Position numbers and translations under genes: made by a program. The notes beneath the pieces are model-generated. The model did no database searches and was not told the DNA's origin. It worked only from the letters and a program-made list of their open reading frames with translations. DNA of 64,000 nucleotides from Bacillota bacterium (lineage in GTDB: Bacteria; Bacillota; Clostridia; Christensenellales; Borkfalkiaceae), in contig JAHZBZ010000003.1 in the NCBI GenBank assembly GCA_019423125.1, positions 62,001 through 126,000 on the forward strand. The letters are read 5' to 3'. Below are positions 42,592 through 51,308 of this stretch, in pieces. Position 1 is the stretch's first letter, and every line of letters starts with the position of its first letter.

Positions 42592-43149
42592 ATGGAAAAT
42601 TCTCTCGAAAGCCAGGCAAAGTGGTACGTCCTGCATACCTATTCCGGGTATGAGATGATGGTCAAGGACAGCCTGGAAAAACTCATCGAAAACAACAACC
42701 TGAAGGACAACATCTTCGATCTCAAGATCCCGATGGAGCAGACCATCGAAGAGAAGAACGGAAAGCGCAAGGTCGTCGAGCGCAAGCTCTTTCCCTGCTA
42801 CGTCTTCATCAAGATGATCTATTCCAACCAGGTTTGGTATCTCGTGACGAACACGCGCGGCGTGACAGGCTTTGTCGGCCCGCAGGGCAGGCCTCTGCCC
42901 CTGCGCGAGGACGAAGTGCGCAGGATGCAGCTGGAAAAGGTCGCCGTGGACGCGGATTTCTCGGTCGGCGACGACGTCAGCATCGACGCGGGCCCGCTCG
43001 CGGGATTCGTCGGGAAGATCAAGGAGCTCAACGACGGAGCGCAGAAGGCGAAGGTCAACGTGTTCATGTTCGGCCGCAATACCGACGTCGAAGTGGAGTA
43101 TGTCCAGATCCGCAAGGTGGAGGGGCCCGTCCCCGACTCCGCGGAGTGA
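42592..43149 (+). CDS. nusG: Transcription termination/antitermination factor NusG
   Basis: ATG 42592 follows GAGAGGG; the product has 185 residues. The NGN domain shows WYVLHTYSGYEMMVKDSL, FPCYVFIKM and TRGVTGFVG. The C-terminal KOW domain is FSVGDDVSIDAGPLAGFVGKI. It couples RNA polymerase to Rho or ribosomes. The position before rplK is conserved. Confidence 0.96.
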   Translation: MENSLESQAKWYVLHTYSGYEMMVKDSLEKLIENNNLKDNIFDLKIPMEQTIEEKNGKRKVVERKLFPCYVFIKMIYSNQVWYLVTNTRGVTGFVGPQGRPLPLREDEVRRMQLEKVAVDADFSVGDDVSIDAGPLAGFVGKIKELNDGAQKAKVNVFMFGRNTDVEVEYVQIRKVEGPVPDSAE

Positions 43150-43200
43150 AGAAATACAAATTTCGGATAAATGCCGCGCACTTTGCCGGCATTTAAATAA

Positions 43201-43243
43201 GTGGGAGAAGCGCAAAAACAAAAGGGCGCTTTGTTAAAACCAC
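43201..43243 (+). ncRNA. L1-binding leader element upstream of rplK
   Basis: GTGGGAG, a stem AAGCGC/GCGCTT, and TTAAAACCAC form the pattern of the L1 operator, which imitates the L1 site of 23S rRNA. It ends just before the rplK ribosome site. Ribosomal protein L1 should bind here to repress translation. A second copy precedes rplA. Confidence 0.65.
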
Positions 43244-43262
43244 AATCTCAGGAGGAGAACTT

Positions 43263-43688
43263 ATGCCTAAAAAAATTACCGCGGTCGTCAAATTGCAGCT
43301 ACCCGCAGGTAAAGCAACCCCGGGTCCCCCCGTCGGTTCCACCCTCGGTCCCCACGGGATCAACATCCCCGGCTTTACCAAGGAGTTCAACGCAAAGACC
43401 GCCGACCAGGCGGGTCTGATCATCCCCGTAGTCATCACCATTTATCAGGACAGGTCTTTCACTTTTATTCTGAAGACGCCGCCCGTGCCCGTTCTCATCA
43501 AGAAGGCGTGCAAGATCGAGACTGCAAGCGCAAGGCCCAACCGCGACAAAGTCGCAAAACTGACCCGCGCACAGGTCGAAGAGATCGCGAAGCTGAAAAT
43601 GCCCGACCTCAACACCACCTCGCTCGAGAGCGCGATGAGCATGGTCAAAGGCACCGCCCGCAGCATGGGCGTTACCGTCGAAGAGTAA
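43263..43688 (+). CDS. rplK: 50S ribosomal protein L11
   Basis: The 141-residue protein has the L11 signatures KLQLPAGKATPGPPVGSTLG and the C-terminal RNA-binding domain ending MGVTVEE. It binds the GTPase centre of 23S rRNA. AGGAGGAG lies upstream. Confidence 0.97.
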   Translation: MPKKITAVVKLQLPAGKATPGPPVGSTLGPHGINIPGFTKEFNAKTADQAGLIIPVVITIYQDRSFTFILKTPPVPVLIKKACKIETASARPNRDKVAKLTRAQVEEIAKLKMPDLNTTSLESAMSMVKGTARSMGVTVEE

Positions 43689-43702
43689 AATATAAGGAGA
43701 AT

Positions 43703-43734
43703 GTGGGAGAGACTTTTCGTCTCGCCTGAACCAC
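43703..43734 (+). ncRNA. L1-binding leader element upstream of rplA
   Basis: GTGGGAG, a stem GAGAC/GTCTC with a TTTTC loop, then CTGAACCAC, directly before AAGGAGG of rplA. It is the same architecture as 43201-43243. Confidence 0.7.
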
Positions 43735-43750
43735 AAGGAGGTAAAATAGA

Positions 43751-44440
43751 ATGAAATACGGGAAAAAATATGCCGACAGCTTAAAGGCATACGATCGTTC
43801 CAAATTATACGACGTCGACGAGGCGATGGGCATCGTCGTCGATACCGCGAAGGCGAAATTCGACGAGACCATCGAACTGCATGTGCGCCTGGGCGTCGAT
43901 CCCCGTCAGGCGGACCAGCAGGTCCGCGGCGTTCTTGTCCTGCCCAACGGCACCGGCAAGAGCAAGAAAGTGCTCGTGATCGCGAAGGGCGAGCGCGCAG
44001 ACGCCGCACAGGCGGCGGGCGCTGATTTTGTCGGCGCGGAGGAGATGATCCAGAAGATCCAGACGGAGAACTGGTTCGACTTCGACGTCGTCATCACCAC
44101 TCCCGACATGATGGGTGTCGTCGGCCGCATCGGTAAGATCCTCGGCCCGAAAGGCCTCATGCCGAACCCGAAGTCGGGCACCGTCACCATGGACGTCGCA
44201 AAGGCGATCGCAGAGGTGAAAGCAGGTAAGGTCGAGTACAGACTTGACAAGACGGCGATCATCCACTGCCCGATCGGCAAAAAGAGCTTCGGCAAGGAAA
44301 AGCTGCGCGAGAACTTCTCCGCGCTGATGGACGCGATCGTCAAGGCGAAACCCGCCGCGGCGAAAGGCCAGTACATCCGCAGCGTCGCGGTGTCCAGCAC
44401 GATGGGCCCCGGCGTCAAGGTCAACTACGCGAAGCTGTAA
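43751..44440 (+). CDS. rplA: 50S ribosomal protein L1
   Basis: The 229-residue protein includes LGVDPRQADQQVRGVLVLPNG, VVGRIGKILGPKGLMPNPKSG and KAKPAAAKGQYI. It binds the L1 stalk and is the likely repressor acting at the two leader elements just upstream of rplK and rplA. Confidence 0.97.
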   Translation: MKYGKKYADSLKAYDRSKLYDVDEAMGIVVDTAKAKFDETIELHVRLGVDPRQADQQVRGVLVLPNGTGKSKKVLVIAKGERADAAQAAGADFVGAEEMIQKIQTENWFDFDVVITTPDMMGVVGRIGKILGPKGLMPNPKSGTVTMDVAKAIAEVKAGKVEYRLDKTAIIHCPIGKKSFGKEKLRENFSALMDAIVKAKPAAAKGQYIRSVAVSSTMGPGVKVNYAKL

Positions 44441-44464
44441 AGCGCAAAAAGTGTTCAAAAACAG

Positions 44465-44493
44465 TTGACAGATCGCCTGCAAAAAGGTATAAT
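44465..44493 (+). promoter_or_regulatory. Promoter of rplJL
   Basis: A perfect TTGACA (44465), 17-base spacer and TATAAT (44488). Confidence 0.9.
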
Positions 44494-44499
44494 GTCAGC

Positions 44500-44640
44500 G
44501 TTCAACTGAATCGTCATTGCCGCAGAAGGCAGGCACCGCAAGGTTCAATGGCGCAAGCCGCCCGCTCAGGTGATAAGTCAGACTGTTTGCAAAACGCATA
44601 CAAGTCCTTATGCCGCGCGGCGTAAGGACTTTTCTTTTTC
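44500..44640 (+). ncRNA. L10 leader with attenuator hairpin
   Basis: The stretch between promoter and rplJ has the expected place, length and paired segments of the ribosomal L10(L12)4 leader (CCGCAGAAGGCAGGCACCGC, then GGCGCAAGCCGCC). It ends in a terminator-like hairpin (AGTCCTTATGCCG / CGGCGTAAGGACT) followed by TTTCTTTTT. Binding of L10-L12 should favour termination. Confidence 0.7.
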
Positions 44641-44701
44641 CCGCAAGGGGAAGGCCGCGGGGCCCGCTCTGCGGCAGAAAATATTCAAGGAGGTAAAGAC
44701 T

Positions 44702-45226
44702 TTGTCAGCCAATTTAGAAGCGAAAAAACAAGTTGTCGAAGAGATCAAAGAAAAGATCGGCAACAGCAAGTCGGTCGTGTTCGTAGACTACAAGGGACTT
44801 ACGGTTGCGGAAGTTTCCGATCTTCGCAATAAGTTCAGAGCGGCAGGCGTGGAGTACAAGGTGTACAAAAACACCCTTCTGCGCAAGGCACTCAACGAGC
44901 TCGGCGTGGACGCGTTCGATAACGATCTGAACGGCCCGACGGCGACGGCTTTCAGCCCGGACGAGACCTCGGCCGCCAAGATCTTCATGGAAGCGGTCAA
45001 GGCTATGCCCGAAAAGATCGTTCCCAAGAGCGCATACGTCGACAACTCGTACGTCGGCGCGGACGGCATCAAGGCTCTCGCGAGCATGCCTTCCAAAGAA
45101 GAGCTCATCGCAAAGATGCTCGGTTCCATGCAGGCGCCGATCGCAAACTTTGCAGGCGTGCTCTCCGCAATGCTCAGGGGCGTGGTCATCGCGCTCAACC
45201 AGATCGCGGAGAAAAAGGGTGCCTGA
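44702..45226 (+). CDS. rplJ: 50S ribosomal protein L10
   Basis: TTG 44702 is taken as start because AAGGAGGT lies 6 bases upstream and the protein then begins MSANLEAKKQVVEEI, as in the family. The 174-residue product contains VVFVDYKGLTVAEVSDLR and KNTLLRKAL. It forms the stalk base that carries L7/L12. Confidence 0.95.
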   Translation: MSANLEAKKQVVEEIKEKIGNSKSVVFVDYKGLTVAEVSDLRNKFRAAGVEYKVYKNTLLRKALNELGVDAFDNDLNGPTATAFSPDETSAAKIFMEAVKAMPEKIVPKSAYVDNSYVGADGIKALASMPSKEELIAKMLGSMQAPIANFAGVLSAMLRGVVIALNQIAEKKGA

Positions 45227-45326
45227 ACAGGGCTTCCTGAATGCGGCATGAGCCGCCGCCCCTCCGTGCAGGGCGAAAAAGAGTGCGGAAAAATCAAATC
45301 AAAAAATAATTCGGAGGAAATTTAAA

Positions 45327-45701
45327 ATGGCAGATATCGCTAAGTTCATCGAAGAGATCAAAGGTATGACGGTTGTCGAGCTCAACGAGCTCGTGAAGGC
45401 TTTGGAAGAGGAGTTCGGCGTCAGCGCTGCTGCTCCCGTCGCTGTTGCTGCTGCTCCCGCTGCGGGCGCTGCTGCTGAGGCTGTCGAAGAGAAGACGGAG
45501 TTCAACGTCAAACTCAAGGACATCGGCGCGAAGAAGATCGAGGTCATCAAGGCTGTCCGTGAGTTCACCTCTCTCGGCCTTGCTGAGGCAAAAGCTCTCG
45601 TCGAGGGCCTCGGCATGATCAAGGAAGGCGTCAACAAGGAAGAGGCTGAGAAGATCGCTGCCCGCATGAAAGAGGCTGGCGCAGAGGTCACCATCGACTA
45701 A
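45327..45701 (+). CDS. rplL: 50S ribosomal protein L7/L12
   Basis: The 124-residue protein has an N-terminal dimerisation helix, an Ala-rich hinge (AAAPAAGAAAE), and the C-terminal domain EFNVKLKDIGAKKIEVIKAV with GLGLAEAKALVE-like signature. GGAGG lies upstream. Unusually rpoB does not follow; a terminator does. Confidence 0.97.
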   Translation: MADIAKFIEEIKGMTVVELNELVKALEEEFGVSAAAPVAVAAAPAAGAAAEAVEEKTEFNVKLKDIGAKKIEVIKAVREFTSLGLAEAKALVEGLGMIKEGVNKEEAEKIAARMKEAGAEVTID

Positions 45702-45715
45702 GTTCTCGAAACTTC

Positions 45716-45746
45716 AAAAAGCATCCGCTTTTGCGGATGCTTTTTT
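45716..45746 (+). terminator. Rho-independent terminator after rplL
   Basis: AAAAAGCATCCGC pairs with GCGGATGCTTTTT, ending in T6, 15 bases after rplL. The 19 bases from 45741 recur at 48106. Confidence 0.9.
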
Positions 45747-45925
45747 GTTTGTCCGCAAGTTCAAACGGGCGTCCGCCTGAAGAATTTGCTCGGGAGGCCG
45801 CCGCCTGCCGTTTTTTGCAAGGGGCGAAGGAATGGAGGGCGCGGGTTTGTCGCGCCCCCGCCGCGCGGTTCGAGGGGGCGGGGCGGAATTGCCGCCCGCT
45901 TTTGCCGCGAAAATCCGCCGAGGTC

Positions 45926-45954
45926 TTGACAATGTGCGGCAGGGCGGCTATAAT
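45926..45954 (+). promoter_or_regulatory. Consensus promoter of the M48 gene
   Basis: TTGACA (45926), a 17-base spacer and TATAAT (45949). The preceding 180 bases after the rplL terminator show nothing else. Confidence 0.9.
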
Positions 45955-46027
45955 AAATCGGAACAGTTGTGCTCGGCGCCGCATTCGGGACCGCATGCGC
46001 AATGAGTTTCGTCAAGGGGAACGGACG

Positions 46028-48067
46028 ATGAAAGAAAAGACGGCGAAATTTCTGCGCGGCTTTGTATCCGCGGTGTGCGCGGTCGTCACTGCTTTGGGCG
46101 GTTGGGCGATCGGATTTATATTTTTGCCCGAATTCGCGGCGTGGGGCTGGGGAGCGGCGGGATGCGTCGCCGTGTTGGTGTATTTCCTTATTTTCAATCG
46201 CGTTTTAATGTCCACAGAAAAAAAGCGGTATGAGGATATGACGGCGCGGCAGGCGTACGATCAAAGCGTAAAGAAACAACAGGAGATCGAAAGGGATTAT
46301 CGCGCGGCGGAAAGCGCGGCGTTCCGCTCCGTCTTTAATGCCCGAGTGATGCAGGTCCTCGTCATCGCGCTGTTTTTCGGCATTTGCCTGTTTATCGGCG
46401 GCACGCGCATCTATTGGGCTGCGATCTCCGTCGTTGCCGTCGCCCTGTTGCTTTGCCCTCTGTTCGGGAGGTCGATCCGCTTTTCCTGCGGCAACGGTCG
46501 AAAAAATCTCCTTTCCGAGAAAGAATATCCTCTCCTGTATGAGACGGCGCGCAGCGCCGCGGAGAAGGTCGGGTACAGGGGCAGGATCCGTCTGGAACTT
46601 GCGGGCAGTATCAGCGTCTGCGAGGGGAGAAACTGCATTTATATCGGGTTGAAGCCTGCCGAGGTCGCCCTGCTCACGCGCGAAGAACTGTACACGGTCA
46701 TGCTGCACGAATTTGCGCACGTCGTCAACGTCGATACGGTGCGCGGCAAAAAATTCGGTTTTGTAAAGGACACGTTGCTGGACGACGACGGGGTGATCTT
46801 CGCGTCGGTCGATCAGCTTTTTATCGGCTATGTTTCCGTCCGCGTCGGCTTGGACATTGCCCAGTACGAACTCTATGCCACCCGTCAGCACGAGATCCTC
46901 GCCGACGAAAAGGTGCGCGAGTCGGGCAACGGGCAGACATATATCAATGCCACCGCGAAGACCTCTCTGTTCATGCTGTACGACGGGCGTGCGTTCCGCG
47001 AAACGCAGTACGATTGCTATGCGGGGGAAACCCCGCCCGAAAATCTGGAGTCGCTCGATCTGGAGGTGTTCCGCTCCGCGTGCGAAAAGTACGGCGAGCG
47101 CTGGCGCAAGGTGCTCGCGGATGAGCTGCCCGCGCGCGTGGCGTCGCATCCTACGTTCAAACAGCGCATGCAGGCAATGGGTGTGCGTTCCTACGACACC
47201 GAAACCTCCGAAACGGACGAAAAATTCATTGCCGAACAGAAGAAGCTGCTCGCCTTTGCCGATCGGCGCTTTTACGAGGAGCTTGCGCCGCAATACGGGC
47301 AGGTGCGCGAACGGGCATATCTTTCCCGCAAGGAGCAGATGGAAAAATACGAGGCGAGCGTGCGGGAGGGGAAAGTTCTTCCGCTCGACGAGCTGGTGCG
47401 CAGCATGCAGGCGTTTTACATAATCGACAACGAAAAAGCGCTCGCCGTGGCAGACCGCCTGCTCGCAGACGATCCCGACTCCGCTTACGCGCATCTGTAC
47501 CGCGGCAATATTTTTTTCGACGAACTGGATGCGCGTTGCGTGGAAGAGTTCCGCGCGGCGATGCGCTCCAACCATCAGTTGAGCGAGTATTGCATGGATA
47601 ATATCGGGCGTTTTGCACTGCTTTCGGGCAACGAGGAGCTGTTGCAGGAGTATCGGTCGCAGGCTCCCGAGGCGGTGCAGTCTGCCGACGACAGGGACAA
47701 GGAAACGGCCTGGAACAAACATATCCCGCTCCGCGGCACGGCGCTCCCCGCCCAAACGCTCGAGGACATATCGCGGCGTCTGTGCGAAATGGGGGAGGAC
47801 TGCGTCGCGCTCCGCGCTTATGCGGCGGACTTCGGCAGGGAAGAACGCCCCTGCACCCTGATCGCAGTCGAATTTCCGAAGCTCTGCTCCGCTTCCGCGC
47901 TCAGGAAAAACATGGATACGCTTTACGAGTATCTCGATATGCGGACGGAAGACTTCACGCTGTTTCTCTGCGGAAGAGAGGAGCTTCGCGCATTGCGGGC
48001 GGCGGGCGTTGCCCCGTTCTGGGAGAGCGAAGGGCGCAAAAGCGCACGGGAAACGCCGCAAGCATAA
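46028..48067 (+). CDS. Membrane-anchored M48-family metallopeptidase with TPR-like C-terminus
   Basis: ATG 46028 has AAGGGGA upstream; about 679 residues. Two hydrophobic helices lie at about 10-60 and another pair at about 105-150. The zinc motif LHEFAHVVN (HExxH) is near 225 and the third-ligand region RQHEILADEKVR near 290, as in M48/HtpX-like peptidases. The C-terminal half is helical with TPR-like pairs (NEKALAVADRLLADDPDSAY, then FRAAMRSNHQLSEY). It probably degrades or monitors membrane proteins. Its position between rplL and rpsJ is unusual. A truncated paralogue follows. Confidence 0.8.
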   Translation: MKEKTAKFLRGFVSAVCAVVTALGGWAIGFIFLPEFAAWGWGAAGCVAVLVYFLIFNRVLMSTEKKRYEDMTARQAYDQSVKKQQEIERDYRAAESAAFRSVFNARVMQVLVIALFFGICLFIGGTRIYWAAISVVAVALLLCPLFGRSIRFSCGNGRKNLLSEKEYPLLYETARSAAEKVGYRGRIRLELAGSISVCEGRNCIYIGLKPAEVALLTREELYTVMLHEFAHVVNVDTVRGKKFGFVKDTLLDDDGVIFASVDQLFIGYVSVRVGLDIAQYELYATRQHEILADEKVRESGNGQTYINATAKTSLFMLYDGRAFRETQYDCYAGETPPENLESLDLEVFRSACEKYGERWRKVLADELPARVASHPTFKQRMQAMGVRSYDTETSETDEKFIAEQKKLLAFADRRFYEELAPQYGQVRERAYLSRKEQMEKYEASVREGKVLPLDELVRSMQAFYIIDNEKALAVADRLLADDPDSAYAHLYRGNIFFDELDARCVEEFRAAMRSNHQLSEYCMDNIGRFALLSGNEELLQEYRSQAPEAVQSADDRDKETAWNKHIPLRGTALPAQTLEDISRRLCEMGEDCVALRAYAADFGREERPCTLIAVEFPKLCSASALRKNMDTLYEYLDMRTEDFTLFLCGREELRALRAAGVAPFWESEGRKSARETPQA

Positions 48068-48083
48068 ATTTTGCAGAATTTTG

Positions 48084-48111
48084 AAAAAAGGTGCCTGCAG
48101 GCACCTTTTTT
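48084..48111 (+). terminator. Rho-independent terminator of the M48 gene
   Basis: AAAAAAGGTGCC / GGCACCTTTTTT is a perfect palindrome around TGCA, 17 bases after the stop. Confidence 0.85.
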
Positions 48112-48117
48112 GTTTGT

Positions 48118-49251
48118 CCGCAAGAAGAGCTCGCAGACGAAAAGGTGCGCAAGTTGAGAAAGGGTCAGGATCTCGTCAATGCGCTCGCAAAGCTGAAAAT
48201 GTTCGATCTGTTCAATCGCGTGCCGCGCCGCGAGCTGTGTTACGATCGTTTTTGCGAGGAAAAGCCGACGGGGTTCAAGAGCCTGGAAGTCGCCGTCTTC
48301 CGCAAATACAAGGAGACGGAGGCGCCGTTCTGGCGCGAGATCATTCTGCGCGAGCTTTCGCCGCTCGTCTCTTCGCATCCGAGCGTCCGCAGCCGCATGG
48401 AGGCGATGGGGGCGGACAGCTTCGACGACACGAAGGAGGAGACGGATCCCGAATACTTTGCCGAGGCGCGCAAATTCATGAAAAATACCGACGAGGCCAT
48501 CGCAAGGTCGATCGCTTGGCAATACGCCGAGATGCGCAGGACGAAGTACATCAAGAGGAAAGCTCTGATGGAGAAGTACGAGCAGGCGAAGGAGCAGGGG
48601 ACCGACCTTTCTGCCGACGATCTCATCGACTGTATGGCGGCGTTTTACGGCGTGGACGGGGAAAAGACGCTTGAGATCGCCGACGCGCTGCTTGCGCGGG
48701 ACGCGCGCTATGCGTACGCGCATCTCTTTCGCGCACGCGTGCTCTCCGACCGCATGGACGCTGGCTGTGTGGAGGCGTTTTACGCCGCGATGCGCGAAAA
48801 TTACAATCTCTGCGAGACCTGTCTCAACGAACTCGGGGAGTACATTCTCCTTTCGGGGGATCAGGCGCTCCTCGACAAATACCGCGAGAGCATGCCCGAG
48901 ATGGCCAAGGAGGCGATGCGGGAGGAAGAGGCTTCGGATTGGAAGCGGGGGATGCCCCTGCGCGCGTGCGCTCTCCCCGAACAGACGCTGCGCGAGCTCG
49001 GCAAGAGCATCCGCGAGATCTGCGAGGATGCGCTCGAGCGGCTGTACGCCGCCGACTTCGGCGAAGGCGTCACGGCGGTCTTTCTTCGCTTCCGTCCGCG
49101 CACGCCTGCCGCGGTGAAGGCGGAGCTGACGAGCGACGTGTGTTCCTGGCTCGACGCGTGCCCCGACTCCTTCTGCGTGAGGCTCTGCCGCGGTCCGCAG
49201 CTGCGCGCGCTCGAGCGCGCGGGCATAGAGCCGCTTGCCGATACAAAATAA
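48118..49251 (+). pseudogene. Truncated paralogue of the M48 metallopeptidase
   Basis: The open frame begins at PQEELADEKVRKL, which matches RQHEILADEKVRES of the gene upstream, and stays similar to its C-terminal half to the end. Landmarks are SHPSVRSRMEAMGADSFD against SHPTFKQRMQAMGVRSYD and RDARYAYAHLFRARVLSD against DDPDSAYAHLYRGNIFFD. The membrane helices and HExxH are absent, and no start codon or ribosome site exists; the frame emerges from the preceding terminator. A deletion inside a tandem duplicate explains it. No internal stop is present, so the loss may be recent. Expression is unlikely. Confidence 0.75.
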
Positions 49252-49253
49252 AG

Positions 49254-49286
49254 AGACGGGCCCCTTGCGGGGTCTGTTTTTTTCTT
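49254..49286 (+). terminator. Terminator after the paralogue
   Basis: ACGGGCCCC/GGGGTCTGT with a TTGC loop, followed by T7. Confidence 0.8.
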
Positions 49287-49327
49287 CCGAAAAAAGGCAA
49301 AAAATCCGAAAAAGGGCGTGATTTTGT

Positions 49328-49356
49328 TTGACTTCTCTTGACGGATATGGTATAGT
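49328..49356 (+). promoter_or_regulatory. Promoter of the S10-spc operon
   Basis: TTGACT (49328) and TATAGT (49351) with 17-base spacing. About 250 bases of leader precede rpsJ. Confidence 0.75.
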
Positions 49357-49362
49357 ATTTAG

Positions 49363-49537
49363 GCTGTGTAATAGGGTTGAGGCGTAAAGTTACTTAAACG
49401 CTTTGGGTTGCGAGGATAAAAACAGCACAATCGCGCCCTCTGCGAAGATAATTTATGCCGACAAATGTGGGGGCCCGACCCCTGCGACTAACCGGAGTAC
49501 AGCCATTCAATAGTAAATATTCGAATGGTTTTTTATT
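49363..49537 (+). ncRNA. S10-operon leader with attenuator
   Basis: The 250-base untranslated leader holds GC-rich paired segments (for example GGGGGCCCGACCCC around 49470-49487). Then comes a hairpin CCATTC...GAATGG (49503-49528) followed by T6, a terminator placed inside the leader. This layout indicates attenuation, perhaps by a ribosomal protein encoded in the operon. I could not match it to a named leader family. Confidence 0.5.
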
Positions 49538-49607
49538 TTCTGCGGTACTTCGACACACACGGCACAGTTGACAGAAAGTTAGTATAAAAAACGGAGGAAC
49601 AAAGAAC

Positions 49608-49907
49608 ATGGCAGGACAGAAAATCAGAATCAAGCTCGCCGCATACGATCATGAACTCGTCGATCTGGCGGCACAGCGCATTGTGGACACGATGCAGAAA
49701 TCGGGCGCGAAGATCAGCGGCCCCATCCCTCTGCCCACCGAAAAGGAGATCGTCACCATTCTCCGCTCGCCCCACAAAGACAAAGACAGCCGCGAGCAGT
49801 TCGAGATCCGCACGCACAAGCGCATCATCGACATCTACAGCCCCAATGCAAAGCTTTTGGACAGCGTCCATCTTCCCGCGGGCGTCGACATCAAGATCAA
49901 GCTGTAA
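49608..49907 (+). CDS. rpsJ: 30S ribosomal protein S10
   Basis: The 99-residue protein reads AGQKIRIKLAAYDHELVD and has SREQFEIRTHKRIIDI, the S10 signature. It is the first gene of the operon; ACGGAGGA lies upstream. S10 also acts as NusE in antitermination. Confidence 0.97.
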   Translation: MAGQKIRIKLAAYDHELVDLAAQRIVDTMQKSGAKISGPIPLPTEKEIVTILRSPHKDKDSREQFEIRTHKRIIDIYSPNAKLLDSVHLPAGVDIKIKL

Positions 49908-50031
49908 CGCCCCGAACACACCGTCCGCACGGGCGGGCGCGGGGAAATGAGCCCCGCAGAGAAAAACAAGTCAAGAAATACTTTGCAGGAGCAAGGTATT
50001 CGCAAATAATTTTAAGGAGTGAACTTTATCA

Positions 50032-50667
50032 ATGAATAAAGCAATCATCGGCCGCAAAGTCGGCATGACGCAGATCTTTACTCCGGAAGGGAAAGTGATC
50101 CCTGTCACGGTAGTGGAGGCGGGTCCCTGCCCCGTGGTGCAGATCAAGACCGTCGAGAAAGACGGCTATGCCGCGCTCAAACTCGGGTTTGTCGAGACGA
50201 GCGAGAAGAGGCTGACCAAGCCCGAGCTCGGTCAGTTCAAGAAGGCGGGCGTCAAGCCGCAGAAAGTGCTCAAAGAGTTCCGCCTGTCCGATCTTTCTTC
50301 CTATGAGGTCGGCAAGGACGTCACCGTCGAAGTCTTCAAGGACGGCGAGAGAGTGGACGTCGTCGGCACGAGCAAAGGCCACGGTTTCTCCGGCGTCATC
50401 AAGAGATGGAACCACCGCCGCCTGAAAGAGACGCACGGCGTCGGCCCTGTGCACAGGGAAGTCGGCTCCATGAGCGCAAACTCCACCCCCAGCCGCGTCT
50501 TCAAACAGAAGAAGATGCCCGGACAGTACGGCCACGAGAGGGTGACCGTTCAGAACCTCGAAGTCGTCAGAGTGGACGCAGCGAGGAACGCGCTCCTCAT
50601 CAAAGGCGCGATCCCCGGCCCGAAGGGCAGCATCGTCACCGTGAGCGACAGCGTCAAGTCCAAATAA
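50032..50667 (+). CDS. rplC: 50S ribosomal protein L3
   Basis: The 211-residue protein begins MNKAIIGRKVGMTQIF and carries SKGHGFSGVIKRWN and GSMSANSTPSRVFKQKKMPG. It is an early assembly protein of the 50S subunit. Confidence 0.97.
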   Translation: MNKAIIGRKVGMTQIFTPEGKVIPVTVVEAGPCPVVQIKTVEKDGYAALKLGFVETSEKRLTKPELGQFKKAGVKPQKVLKEFRLSDLSSYEVGKDVTVEVFKDGERVDVVGTSKGHGFSGVIKRWNHRRLKETHGVGPVHREVGSMSANSTPSRVFKQKKMPGQYGHERVTVQNLEVVRVDAARNALLIKGAIPGPKGSIVTVSDSVKSK

Positions 50668-50681
50668 GGAGAGTAAGAGAA

Positions 50682-51308
50682 ATGCCTAGCGTAAAAGTAT
50701 ATAAGATGGACGGTTCGGTGGCGGGCGAAATGCAGCTTTCCGAAAAGATCTTCAACGCGGATTACAACGAGCCCCTGATCCATCAGGCGGTCGTCACCCG
50801 CCTTGCCAACGAGAGACAGGGCACGAAGAGCACGCTGACCCGCACGGAAGTCCGCGGGGGCGGCATCAAGCCGTGGCGCCAGAAGGGCACGGGCCGTGCC
50901 CGTCAGGGTTCCATCCGCGCGCCGCAGTGGATCAAAGGCGGCGTCGTCTTCGCTCCCAAGAGCAGAGATTTCTCCAAAAAGATGAACGTCGAGGCCAAGC
51001 GCAACGCGCTGTTCTCCGCCCTTTCCAAGAAAGTCGCGGACGGCGAGCTCATCGTCGTGGACAAGCTGGAAGTTTCCGCTCCCAAGACCAAAGAGATGGT
51101 CAAGTTCGTCGAGGCGCTCAAACTTGACAAGCGCACCGTCCTCGTGATGGACAACGACGACGCGAACGTCGTCCTGGCGAGCCGCAACATCCCCAAACTC
51201 AGCACCCTTCCCGTGGCGCAGATCAGCACCTATGAAGTGGTCGCAAACAGCAAAGTCGTCCTGACCAAGGGCGCGGTCGAGAAAATACAGGAGGTCTACG
51301 GAGCGTAA
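50682..51308 (+). CDS. rplD: 50S ribosomal protein L4
   Basis: ATG 50682 starts MPSVKVYKMDGSVAGEMQL; 208 residues with the loop TEVRGGGIKPWRQKGTGRAR. L4 regulates S10 operons in some bacteria. Its stop overlaps the rplW start. Confidence 0.97.
   Translation: MPSVKVYKMDGSVAGEMQLSEKIFNADYNEPLIHQAVVTRLANERQGTKSTLTRTEVRGGGIKPWRQKGTGRARQGSIRAPQWIKGGVVFAPKSRDFSKKMNVEAKRNALFSALSKKVADGELIVVDKLEVSAPKTKEMVKFVEALKLDKRTVLVMDNDDANVVLASRNIPKLSTLPVAQISTYEVVANSKVVLTKGAVEKIQEVYGA

Noticed and set aside
48091..48117. GTG 48091 as a start codon for the truncated M48 paralogue
   Set aside because: It lies inside the terminator hairpin of the preceding gene and has no ribosome site.
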